Source of the DNA: DATGWF01 sp035299585
Lineage (GTDB): Bacteria; Actinomycetota; Actinomycetes; Actinomycetales; Microbacteriaceae
Assembly (NCBI GenBank): GCA_035299585.1
Contig: DATGWF010000025.1
Span: 1-8,593, forward strand
Length of the DNA stretch: 8,593 nt
Reading direction: 5' to 3'
Shown: piece after piece, positions 1 to 5,794 of the stretch
How the letters are laid out: each line of letters opens with the position of its first letter
Numbering within the stretch: position 1 is the stretch's first letter
Notes under the pieces: model-generated
The model's database searches: none
What the model saw: the letters and a program-made list of their open reading frames with translations, nothing else
What the model was told of the DNA's origin: nothing
Translations under genes and position numbers: made by a program

Positions 1-608
1 ATGTGGCTCGGAAGCAGCGTCGGCGGCGCAACGAGCGAGACTTCCGCTCCGAGGGTTGTCAGCAACCACAGGTTTGAACGGGCGACACGGCTGTGCAGGA
101 TGTCCCCGACGATTGCGACCCGAAGCCCGTCGAGCGCTCTGCCCCGCGAATGTTCCCCGTGCACGTGACGACGAAGCGTGAAGGCATCCAGTAGCGCCTG
201 CGTCGGGTGTTCGTGGGTGCCGTCACCGGCATTCACGACGGCGGCAGCTATCCAACCGGAGTACGCGAGCTGGTGCGCGGCGCCCGAGGCCCAGTGCCGC
301 ATGACGACCGCGTCAATGCCGATGGCTTCGAGCGTTTGAACGGTGTCCTTGAGGCTCTCGCCCTTCGACACGCTCGATCCCTTGGCGGCAACGTTGATCA
401 CGTCTGCAGAAAGCCGCTTGGCCGCGGCCTCGAATGACACCCGGGTTCGGGTTGAGTCTTCGAAAAAGATGTTGAGTACCGTCTTGCCGCGCAACACCGG
501 AAGCTTCCGAATCTCACGATGTTCGGTTGCCGCCATTTCCTCAGCTGTATCAAGCAATGCGATGGCGGTGTCGCGATCCAAGTGACGTGTGCTCAAGAGG
601 TGCTTCAT
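1..608 (-). CDS. pyrB: Aspartate carbamoyltransferase catalytic subunit, N-terminal part (runs off the window)
   Basis: This enzyme condenses carbamoyl phosphate with L-aspartate to N-carbamoyl-L-aspartate, the committed step of pyrimidine synthesis in the cytoplasm. About 202 codons are visible, out of roughly 310-325 usual for the family, and the 3' end lies beyond position 1. The carbamoyl-phosphate site is seen as FFEDSTRTR (STRTR at residues 52-56), and HPTQ lies at residues 134-137, where the family has it. A KGSSVSKGES loop and the start of the aspartate domain (LRVAIVGDILHSRVARSN) also fit. The ATG start overlaps the pyrR stop as ATGA (4 bp), and a GGAGG at 616-620 sits 7 nt before it inside pyrR, so the start is secure and translation is probably coupled to pyrR. 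No frameshift is seen in the visible part. Confidence 0.97.
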   Translation of the reverse strand, partial: MKHLLSTRHLDRDTAIALLDTAEEMAATEHREIRKLPVLRGKTVLNIFFEDSTRTRVSFEAAAKRLSADVINVAAKGSSVSKGESLKDTVQTLEAIGIDAVVMRHWASGAAHQLAYSGWIAAAVVNAGDGTHEHPTQALLDAFTLRRHVHGEHSRGRALDGLRVAIVGDILHSRVARSNLWLLTTLGAEVSLVAPPTLLPSH

Positions 609-1144
609 GCCTCGGCCTCCACGATGGTCACGTCGTCGGCGCCGTCGACTTCACCGAGCCGAACCAGAATGCGTTCCGTCTCATTCGAGGGAAGGTTCTT
701 CCCGACGAAGTCGGCTCGAATGGGATACTCGCGGTGCCCGCGGTCGACAAGAACGGCGAGCTGTACGTTCCGCGCACGACCGATATCGGATAGTGCATCA
801 AACGCTGCGCGAATAGTGCGGCCCGAAAACAGCACGTCATCGACGAGGATGACGGTCGTTCCGTCGATTCCCGAAGAGGGAATCACTGTCTCATGCGGAG
901 TGCGTGTTGGGCGCCGGTCGAGGTCGTCTCGATACATCGTGACATCGAGCGCCCCGGTCTCTGGTCGCACCCCCGAAATCCGCTCCATTTCAATGGAGAT
1001 GCGCTCAGCGAGGGTCACTCCACGGGTCGGAATGCCAAGCAGAACGGTCCGGTCTGAGCGTCGCGGAGATTCCAAAATCTCATGTGCGATTCGGGTCACT
1101 GCCCGGGAAATATCAGCATGGGAAAGCACGGAGCGCTCAGTCAC
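605..1144 (-). CDS. pyrR: Bifunctional pyrimidine operon regulator / uracil phosphoribosyltransferase PyrR
   Basis: PyrR binds UMP and UTP, and in its nucleotide-bound form it binds a hairpin in pyr mRNA to shut down expression. Many members also make UMP from uracil and PRPP. The 179-residue protein has the usual family length. The type-I phosphoribosyltransferase PRPP loop is seen as VILVDDVLFSGRT (residues 98-110), with GIPTRG (37-42), DVTMYRDDL (67-75) and DRGHREYPIRADFVGKNLP in the C-terminal part. The GTG at 1144 is chosen over an in-frame ATG at 1315 because GGGAG at 1150-1154 lies 5 nt upstream, the product then begins MTERSVLSHADISRAV as in other PyrR proteins, and the extra residues would run through the leader. 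The stop overlaps the pyrB start. The leader carries a PyrR-type binding loop, which suggests autoregulation. Confidence 0.96.
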   Translation of the reverse strand: MTERSVLSHADISRAVTRIAHEILESPRRSDRTVLLGIPTRGVTLAERISIEMERISGVRPETGALDVTMYRDDLDRRPTRTPHETVIPSSGIDGTTVILVDDVLFSGRTIRAAFDALSDIGRARNVQLAVLVDRGHREYPIRADFVGKNLPSNETERILVRLGEVDGADDVTIVEAEA

Positions 1145-1149
1145 ACTGA

Positions 1150-1155
1150 CTCCCT
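1150..1155 (-). promoter_or_regulatory. pyrR Shine-Dalgarno site
   Basis: On the minus strand AGGGAG lies 5 nt before the GTG at 1144. It decides the pyrR start in favour of GTG over the upstream in-frame ATG at 1315. It begins 3 nt after the base of the predicted PyrR-binding hairpin, so a bound protein would be expected to block ribosome access. Confidence 0.8.
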
Positions 1156-1158
1156 TCC

Positions 1159-1174
1159 CCGCCTCTCGGGACGG
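1159..1174 (-). promoter_or_regulatory. Putative PyrR-binding RNA hairpin in the pyrR leader
   Basis: Read on the minus strand, positions 1171 to 1160 are UCCCGAGAGGCG. The PyrR binding-loop consensus known from Bacillus and other bacteria is close to UCCNGNGAGGYU, and 11 of 12 positions match. The sequence folds as a short hairpin: C1174-G1159, C1173-G1160 and G1172-C1161 form the lower stem, U1171 is bulged, C1170-G1162 and C1169-G1163 form the upper stem, and CGAGA is the loop. I see no U-run terminator afterwards, and the Shine-Dalgarno site follows at once. This fits translational repression, as described for pyr genes of Mycobacterium smegmatis, rather than transcription attenuation. 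The mechanism here is inferred from position. The same DNA lies in the 70-bp divergent gap upstream of the first metallopeptidase-like gene. Confidence 0.72.
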
Positions 1175-1214
1175 TGTTAAAGGTTGCCAACGTGGACAGT
1201 CTACGTCACCCGGC

Positions 1215-2246
1215 ATGCGCAACCGGACACTCGCCCGGGTGACATCAGAACCGAACTCCCTCAAGCTATGGGCGACCACACTCGCCGCCACCGCCACAGC
1301 GATTGCCGGTACCACATTTGCCGTCGCCGCTTACCTTGGCGCTCGGACCGATGCACTTGATGCGACGAAACACACCGTCGCTGTGCTGGACGCGCAGCAA
1401 GCCGACCTCACCGACGTGGTGCTTCAAGCGCAGCGCACCCAACTCGCTGCAGCTCAGGCACATCGTGAGATCGGCGCCGCGGTAGCGGATCCCGCGACCG
1501 CAACGGGTTTCGATTCCGCACGAAGCGACGTCGACTCCCATATCTCGATTCTGTTGGTTCAGCGGGCCGCCGTCGCCGCGCGTGCTCACAACCTTCCTGA
1601 ACAGGTGTCTGCACGACTCCTCTGGCCACCGGTGGCTGAAGCGTTCGCCCGCAACCAGGCGATTCCCCTCGCTCACTCAGGGATCGGCACGGCGCTCGCC
1701 GCACTCGCCAAGAGCCAGAAGGTTTTCACCACGAGCCACGCGTCATGGCAAGCCGCCGAAACCGCGCGACTAGCCGAGGAGGCGCGTGCGCAGGCCGCCA
1801 AGGCGGCAAGCGCAACAGCCCGCTCGGGCAACCCGGTCAATGCGCAGGCTGAAATCGAGAGCATCATTCTCTCGCTTGAACCGCGGGCATCCATCTCCTG
1901 GGACGACGGTCTGTGTTCGGGTAATCACGTCTGCGGACGAACCGTCATCGGAAATGGGAACCCCGTCGTCCACCTCGACCGTGCCGTGATGGGCCGATAT
2001 CTCGGGTACTCAGGACGCTATGTCCTCGTGCACGAAGCCGCTCACGCCCGCTCCTGGTTCCTCTACGGAAGCGTTGACCGTCTCTACGCCGAGAGCACGG
2101 CTCTCATGACGAATGGCCGCGAGGGTAGCGCCGCCGCGGAGTACATGGCGGATTGCGCCACAATTGTCAAAATCGGTTACTCGGTGGGCACATACACGTC
2201 ATCATGTGCGCCGAACCAGTTGGCCGAGGCGGCCCGATACTGGTAG
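1215..2246 (+). CDS. Membrane-anchored putative zinc metallopeptidase, paralog 1 of 3 (HEAAH/EYMADC family)
   Basis: I do not recognise a named family. The 343-residue protein has a short basic N-terminus, one hydrophobic segment (about 18-42) with no convincing cleavage site, then an Ala/Gln-rich helical, coiled-coil-like region (about 43-210) containing WPP at 137-139. The C-terminal domain (about 225-343) carries C234-x5-C240-G, HEAAH at 273-277, EYMADC at 309-314 and C331, and ends in ARYW. HExxH plus a later E in an ExxAD setting resembles the zinc site of M48-type gluzincins, with H273, H277 and E309 as likely ligands and E274 as the base. The four cysteines suggest two disulfides and an extracytoplasmic location. 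ATG 1215 is used because upstream in-frame codons run antisense into pyrR. No Shine-Dalgarno site is visible, so a leaderless or weakly initiated mRNA, or a GTG start at 1239, remains possible. It is divergent from pyrR and first of a tandem trio. Confidence 0.8.
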   Translation: MRNRTLARVTSEPNSLKLWATTLAATATAIAGTTFAVAAYLGARTDALDATKHTVAVLDAQQADLTDVVLQAQRTQLAAAQAHREIGAAVADPATATGFDSARSDVDSHISILLVQRAAVAARAHNLPEQVSARLLWPPVAEAFARNQAIPLAHSGIGTALAALAKSQKVFTTSHASWQAAETARLAEEARAQAAKAASATARSGNPVNAQAEIESIILSLEPRASISWDDGLCSGNHVCGRTVIGNGNPVVHLDRAVMGRYLGYSGRYVLVHEAAHARSWFLYGSVDRLYAESTALMTNGREGSAAAEYMADCATIVKIGYSVGTYTSSCAPNQLAEAARYW

Positions 2247-2303
2247 CGATTCTCGCTCGTGCGTGAATTTGGATAGGAACTGGGAGCCGTTATTGGCCAA
2301 AAC

Positions 2304-2309
2304 GAGGAG
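2304..2309 (+). promoter_or_regulatory. Shine-Dalgarno site of metallopeptidase-like paralog 2
   Basis: GAGGAG lies 9 nt before the ATG at 2319, inside the 72-bp gap after paralog 1. It supports ATG 2319 over the out-of-frame ATG at 2311. I saw no convincing promoter or terminator in the rest of this gap, so co-transcription with paralog 1 is likely. Confidence 0.7.
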
Positions 2310-2318
2310 AATGCCTTC

Positions 2319-3413
2319 ATGCGATCTTTCACGCCCCGATTCATAGTGGCGGCCACGGTCATTGCGATGGTCGGGAGCGGCGCGGCCGTTGGCGCGGTTG
2401 GCGTCCAGCGGATGGGTGAGGAGGCGGAGCACGCGCGACTCGAGGTCCGCGAGCTCGGTATGCAACACGATCGCTGGACCGCGCAACTCGACAGCACAGG
2501 CGACGTGTTCGAAGCTCTCCTGACCGAGGCCATGAACGCACTGAGTGAAGCACAGGGAAAACTCCTGAGTGAAGAGCCCGCTGATGCGGTCGCACGCGCG
2601 ATCGTGGACTTGCGCGATGCTCGCGACCGACTGGAAGCGGCTGATACAGACGCAAAGACACGCTTCGACCGCTTGTCCGAGACGATTTCGTCCGTGTTTT
2701 GGTGGCCGCCGGACGTGAGCGCCGAGGCACGGAAGGTATCCTCTCCGCCAGCGGATAGCGCCTACCGGAAGGCACTCAGTCAACTGGGCCAGGCGCTCGA
2801 CGACCTCAGGGCTGCGCGAGCGGCATGGGATGCCGAACAACAGCGAATCGCCGCCGAAAAGAAGGCCGCCGACGACGCCGCCGCAGCGGCAAAGCGGGCG
2901 GAACAGAGAGCGAAATCAAGCAAGCTCAGCCAGGGTGGTGGTTCGACCGCTCCGAACGCGCCTCGAATCGTCGACCCTCCCGTCACGAACTCCACTCAAG
3001 CGCAGATTGTCGATTACCTGGGCCAGTTTGTGGCAGGGGTGCCCGTCACGTGGGATCCCGACCTCTGCCCCGCCGGAACCATTTGTGGTATCACCCAGCT
3101 GGGGGCCCCGACGCCGACAATTGTCCTCGACCCGGACCTCCTCAACTACTACCTCACTCCCTCAGGAAAGTACGTCCTCGTGCACGAGGCTGCTCATGCG
3201 CGGTCGTGGTTTCTCTACGGATCGATCGCGGCGCTTTCGGCCGCGAGTGTCGCTGTTACAGGCATCGAACCGGACCCGCCAGGAAGCATTGGACGCGCCG
3301 CCATCGAGTACATGGCGGACTGCGCAACGATCGTGAAGCTCGGCTACTCGGGCGGCACCTACACGTTCAGTTGCACGGCTGATCAGCTCGCTGAAGGAGC
3401 GAAATACTGGTGA
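2319..3413 (+). CDS. Membrane-anchored putative zinc metallopeptidase, paralog 2 of 3 (HEAAH/EYMADC family)
   Basis: This 364-residue protein has the same architecture as paralog 1. A hydrophobic segment (about 7-29) follows a basic N-terminus. Next come a charged, helical coiled-coil-like stalk (about 30-200) with WWPP at 128-131, a very Ala/Lys-rich helix ending near residue 203, and a Gly/Ser/Pro linker (about 204-225). The C-terminal domain carries C250-x5-C256-G, HEAAH at 289-293, EYMADC at 330-335 and C352, and ends in AKYW. The insert between the two zinc motifs is the longest of the three copies, holding GIEPDPPG. The putative ligands are H289, H293 and E330. The protein is probably membrane-tethered with the catalytic domain outside, and the role is unknown. 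Paralog 3 follows after 52 bp, so the three may form one operon. Family similarity to M48-type peptidases rests on motif spacing only. Confidence 0.85.
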   Translation: MRSFTPRFIVAATVIAMVGSGAAVGAVGVQRMGEEAEHARLEVRELGMQHDRWTAQLDSTGDVFEALLTEAMNALSEAQGKLLSEEPADAVARAIVDLRDARDRLEAADTDAKTRFDRLSETISSVFWWPPDVSAEARKVSSPPADSAYRKALSQLGQALDDLRAARAAWDAEQQRIAAEKKAADDAAAAAKRAEQRAKSSKLSQGGGSTAPNAPRIVDPPVTNSTQAQIVDYLGQFVAGVPVTWDPDLCPAGTICGITQLGAPTPTIVLDPDLLNYYLTPSGKYVLVHEAAHARSWFLYGSIAALSAASVAVTGIEPDPPGSIGRAAIEYMADCATIVKLGYSGGTYTFSCTADQLAEGAKYW

Positions 3414-3465
3414 AAAGCGTGGAAAACTTCGACTCGCCCGCACGCGTCGTCGACAGAATCACCCG

Positions 3466-4422
3466 GTGAAACATCAACTCATCGTCGCATTCGCCATCCT
3501 GACCGTCACGACCAGTAGTGCGTTAGGTACTGCGCCAACTGCCCTCGCGGAGAATTCGACCAGCATCTCAGCACAGGCGGCTATCCCGGCCGATCCGATG
3601 CCGACCAGGGTGGTTCCTGGGCGTGCCACCCGGGAGGATGTGCTGAACTTCCTCGGCCAATACACGGTCGCGACCTATGCCGAGTGGGACAAAACCTGTC
3701 CGGAGCGAACGATTTGCGGCACGACCGACATTGGCCCCGGCGCTCCAGTCATTCACCTGAGCCCACGGTTGCTAGATGACTACCTCTCTCGCAACGGCCA
3801 GTACGTGCTGGTTCACGAAGCCGCGCACGCCCGCTCACGGTATCTCTACGGGTCATTCGAGCAGCTTGTCTTTGTCAGTGAGAAGCTCACCGGGCTGAAG
3901 GGCGCTGCGGCCGCCGAGTACATGGCGGACTGCGCCACGATCGCGAAGATTGGCTGGTCGGGTGGCACCTACACGAAGGCCTGCACCCGCGCGCAACTGA
4001 TCGAGGGCGCTCGTTACTGGGGCGCCGTCCCCGTGACAATCCAGTCCAGTGGCGTCCCTGCTCCGTTCATTAAGCCGAAGCGCGCAATGATGATTCCAAG
4101 CGAACCAGCCGAGCACGACCACCGAGTAGGCCCGGATCCGCGAGCGACCGCAGACTCTCGCTCTGATGCAGCACCTGCAAGCGCGACTAGGTCGACAACG
4201 GCTTCGGCCGCGACACCCGCGACGGCACCCGACGCAACGCCGAAACCGGCCGCAACCTCGGTTGTCGAGCCAGCGAGCTTTCAGTCGGCGGAGGGCGCCT
4301 CGTCAGACGTCACCGAACCCAGCACGCCGTTGATGAACCGTGACGAGTCGTCGGTCGACAGCTCACTTGCAAGCTGGATAGCTTCGCTGATCGCGACTGC
4401 GCGGTCCACGTCCGGGTTATAA
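3466..4422 (+). CDS. Secreted putative zinc metallopeptidase with Ala/Pro/Ser/Thr-rich C-terminal tail, paralog 3 of 3
   Basis: This 318-residue copy lacks the anchor and coiled-coil stalk of its neighbours. It begins with a Sec-type signal peptide (basic MKHQ, hydrophobic core at about 5-20) with a likely cleavage after TALA at residue 28. The conserved domain follows directly: LGQYTVATYAEW near 63-74, C78-x5-C84-G, HEAAH at 117-121, EYMADC at 151-156, C173, and ARYW ending at residue 185. Paralogs 1 and 2 stop exactly there. This protein continues for 133 residues of low-complexity Ala/Pro/Ser/Thr-rich sequence, possibly a wall-spanning or disordered tail, ending in a mildly hydrophobic stretch (SLASWIASLIATA). 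The last 142 bp overlap nusB tail to tail. The start is GTG 3466, the only start that gives the signal peptide, but its Shine-Dalgarno site is poor. Secretion is well supported, while peptidase activity is inferred from HExxH and E151. Confidence 0.82.
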   Translation: MKHQLIVAFAILTVTTSSALGTAPTALAENSTSISAQAAIPADPMPTRVVPGRATREDVLNFLGQYTVATYAEWDKTCPERTICGTTDIGPGAPVIHLSPRLLDDYLSRNGQYVLVHEAAHARSRYLYGSFEQLVFVSEKLTGLKGAAAAEYMADCATIAKIGWSGGTYTKACTRAQLIEGARYWGAVPVTIQSSGVPAPFIKPKRAMMIPSEPAEHDHRVGPDPRATADSRSDAAPASATRSTTASAATPATAPDATPKPAATSVVEPASFQSAEGASSDVTEPSTPLMNRDESSVDSSLASWIASLIATARSTSGL

Positions 4423-4706
4423 AGCATCTCCCACATTGCTAAACGAAGAATGGCCCGGTCGACCGCGGGCATGCGGTGCAGCGACCAACCGTTCGCGTGC
4501 GATTCGATCAACGCGTCGATTTCTTCGAAATTGGCTATCACACCGTCGACGATGTCCCGGGCGTACTGCCACGATGCAGCACGCTCGGGCTCGCTGGCAG
4601 CTCGCGCCGCAGCATCAGCGAGAGCCGCGTCGAGACTCTGCCCGCGGACGTCGGCCGAATACAGAACGTCGAGCGCGCGTTTGCGCGCCTTCGAACGTGC
4701 GCTCAC
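4281..4706 (-). CDS. nusB: Transcription antitermination factor NusB
   Basis: NusB pairs with ribosomal protein S10 (NusE) and binds boxA RNA to build the antitermination complex used mainly on rRNA operons. The 141-residue all-helical protein has normal length. It shows the basic N-terminus (SKARKRALDVLYSADVRG), the central WQYARDIVDGV helix, HRMPAVDRAILRLAMWEM, and the C-terminal AISEAIQLASELSTDDSSRFINGVLG signature. The GTG start at 4706 shares one base with the efp stop (TAGTG), which favours translational coupling. The last 142 bp lie under the C-terminal tail of the convergent metallopeptidase-like paralog 3. I saw no clear hairpin plus T-run terminator just after the stop, so termination may occur further inside that gene. 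Confidence 0.97.
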   Translation of the reverse strand: MSARSKARKRALDVLYSADVRGQSLDAALADAAARAASEPERAASWQYARDIVDGVIANFEEIDALIESHANGWSLHRMPAVDRAILRLAMWEMLYNPDVDRAVAISEAIQLASELSTDDSSRFINGVLGSVTSDEAPSAD

Positions 4707-5269
4707 TAGTCGTTCACGCGACCGAGGTAGTTGCCCTCACGGGTGTCCACCTTGACCTTGGTGCCGGTCTCGACGAACAGTGGAACCTGGATCTCGTACC
4801 CAGTCTCGAGCGTCGCGGGCTTCGTGCCACCGGTCGAACGGTCGCCCTGCAGGCCCGGCTCGGTGTAGGTGATTTCAAGCACGACCGAAGCCGGAAGCTC
4901 GACGTAAAGCGGGTTGCCGTTGTTGGTTGCAACGGTTACCGCCTGGCCTTCGAGCATGAAGTGCGCGGCATCGCCAACGACGGCCGAAGGGACCGTGAGC
5001 TGCTCGTAGTCCACGGTGTCCATGAACACGTATCCGTCGCCATCCTGGTAGAGGTAGCTGAAGTCGCGACGGTCCACGTTCTCGATGTCAATCTTGGTGC
5101 CGGCGTTGTAGGTCTTGTCGACGACCTTGCCACTGATGACGTTCTTGAGCTTCGTCCGAACAAACGCTCCACCCTTACCGGGCTTGACGTGTTGAAATTC
5201 GATGACCGTCCAGAGCTGACCGTCGATGCTGAGTACGACGCCATTCTTGATGTCTGCGGTAGTTGCCAT
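4706..5269 (-). CDS. efp: Translation elongation factor P
   Basis: EF-P binds between the ribosomal P and E sites and rescues ribosomes stalled on consecutive prolines. The 187-residue protein has the three expected parts: an N-terminal KOW-like domain (1-62), a central OB domain, and a C-terminal domain with GDRSTGGTKPATLETG and EIQVPLFVETGTKVKVDT before YLGRVND. The tip of the functional loop reads HVKPGKGGAF, with K32 at the position that is modified in some bacteria. I see no EpmA- or YmfI-like modification gene nearby, which is uninformative in so short a window. The ATG start gives the normal MATTADIKNG beginning, although its Shine-Dalgarno site is weak. The 60-bp gap from aroQ is the largest in this operon, so an internal promoter is possible but none is clear. 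The stop overlaps the nusB start. Confidence 0.98.
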   Translation of the reverse strand: MATTADIKNGVVLSIDGQLWTVIEFQHVKPGKGGAFVRTKLKNVISGKVVDKTYNAGTKIDIENVDRRDFSYLYQDGDGYVFMDTVDYEQLTVPSAVVGDAAHFMLEGQAVTVATNNGNPLYVELPASVVLEITYTEPGLQGDRSTGGTKPATLETGYEIQVPLFVETGTKVKVDTREGNYLGRVND

Positions 5270-5329
5270 ATGTATATCCGATCAGTTCCGGGCGGAAAGC
5301 CTCAGACAGTTTAGAGGATGCGCGCCGCC

Positions 5330-5794
5330 TCAGCGCACGTCGAGCAGGCGAGCAAGTGCGAGTCGATAGGAGTCGACCCCAAAACCGGCGATCACGCCGC
5401 TCGCGACTGGCGAAATGACGCTCGAATGCCGAAACGTTTCGCGGGCGTGTGGGTTCGACAGGTGAACCTCGATGAGGGGAATCCCCACGCTTCCCAGTTG
5501 CGCGCAGGCGTCCCTCAGCGCGTAGGAGTAGTGAGTGAACGCAGCCGGGTTCAAGATGACGGGCGTTCGTGCGTCGACGGCTTCGTGGATCCACGACACG
5601 AGTTCCGCTTCAGAATCGGTCTGACGCAGATCGATGAGGGCACGATCGGCAGCGTCCTCGCGCAACACCGACGCGATGTCCTCGAGGGTGGCCGTGCCGT
5701 ACACCTCTGGTTCGCGAGACCCCAATCGCCCGAGGTTGGGGCCGTTGAGCACGAGAACAGTCGTCATGCCTCGAGCGTACTGCGTCACACTCAT
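5330..5794 (-). CDS. aroQ: Type II 3-dehydroquinate dehydratase
   Basis: This enzyme removes water from 3-dehydroquinate to give 3-dehydroshikimate, the third step of the shikimate pathway, usually as a dodecamer in the cytoplasm. The 154-residue protein shows LNGPNLGRLGSREPEVYG, with the expected R27 and active-site Y32. It also has RQTDSEAELVSWIHEA, NPAAFTHYSYALRDA (H88) and IEVHLSNPHARETFRHSS with catalytic H111. FTHYSYAL is a mild departure from the common YTHTSVAL wording. The ATG at 5794 is chosen over the one at 5767 because its AAGAGG site has ideal spacing and it forms an ATGA overlap with the aroB stop. The shorter form, starting MTTVLVLNGPN, is what family alignments would also allow. 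Confidence 0.96.
   Translation of the reverse strand: MSVTQYARGMTTVLVLNGPNLGRLGSREPEVYGTATLEDIASVLREDAADRALIDLRQTDSEAELVSWIHEAVDARTPVILNPAAFTHYSYALRDACAQLGSVGIPLIEVHLSNPHARETFRHSSVISPVASGVIAGFGVDSYRLALARLLDVR

Noticed and set aside
1176..1203. Possible pyrR promoter on the minus strand: TAGACT, 16-bp spacer, TTTAAC
   Set aside because: The matches are weak, and the implied transcription start would cut into the predicted PyrR hairpin, so it is not listed as a feature.
519..1214. In-frame upstream extension of the first metallopeptidase-like gene
   Set aside because: It runs antisense through pyrR and pyrB, which have complete family signatures, and the extra residues are low-complexity Arg/Ser/Thr. 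The membrane segment starts naturally just after ATG 1215.
1145..1315. N-terminal extension of pyrR to an ATG at 1315
   Set aside because: It would translate through the PyrR-binding hairpin and into the start of the divergent gene. The GTG at 1144 has a good Shine-Dalgarno site and gives normal length.
2247..2318. Promoter-like TTGGAT/TATTGG pair before paralog 2
   Set aside because: The -10 element is poor and the close spacing after paralog 1 makes co-transcription simpler.
4190..4280. Intrinsic terminator for nusB
   Set aside because: Only a very short CAAC/GTTG inverted repeat near 4252-4263 is visible, with no T-run, which is not enough to call a terminator.
1215..4422. Mobile-element origin of the three-gene array
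   Set aside because: I found no transposase, integrase, terminal inverted repeats or target-site duplication at its edges, and the composition resembles the flanking genes.
4436..5314. Plus-strand open frame of 292 codons antisense to nusB and efp
   Set aside because: It is a shadow of two certain genes in high-GC DNA, with no recognisable domain and no ribosome binding site.
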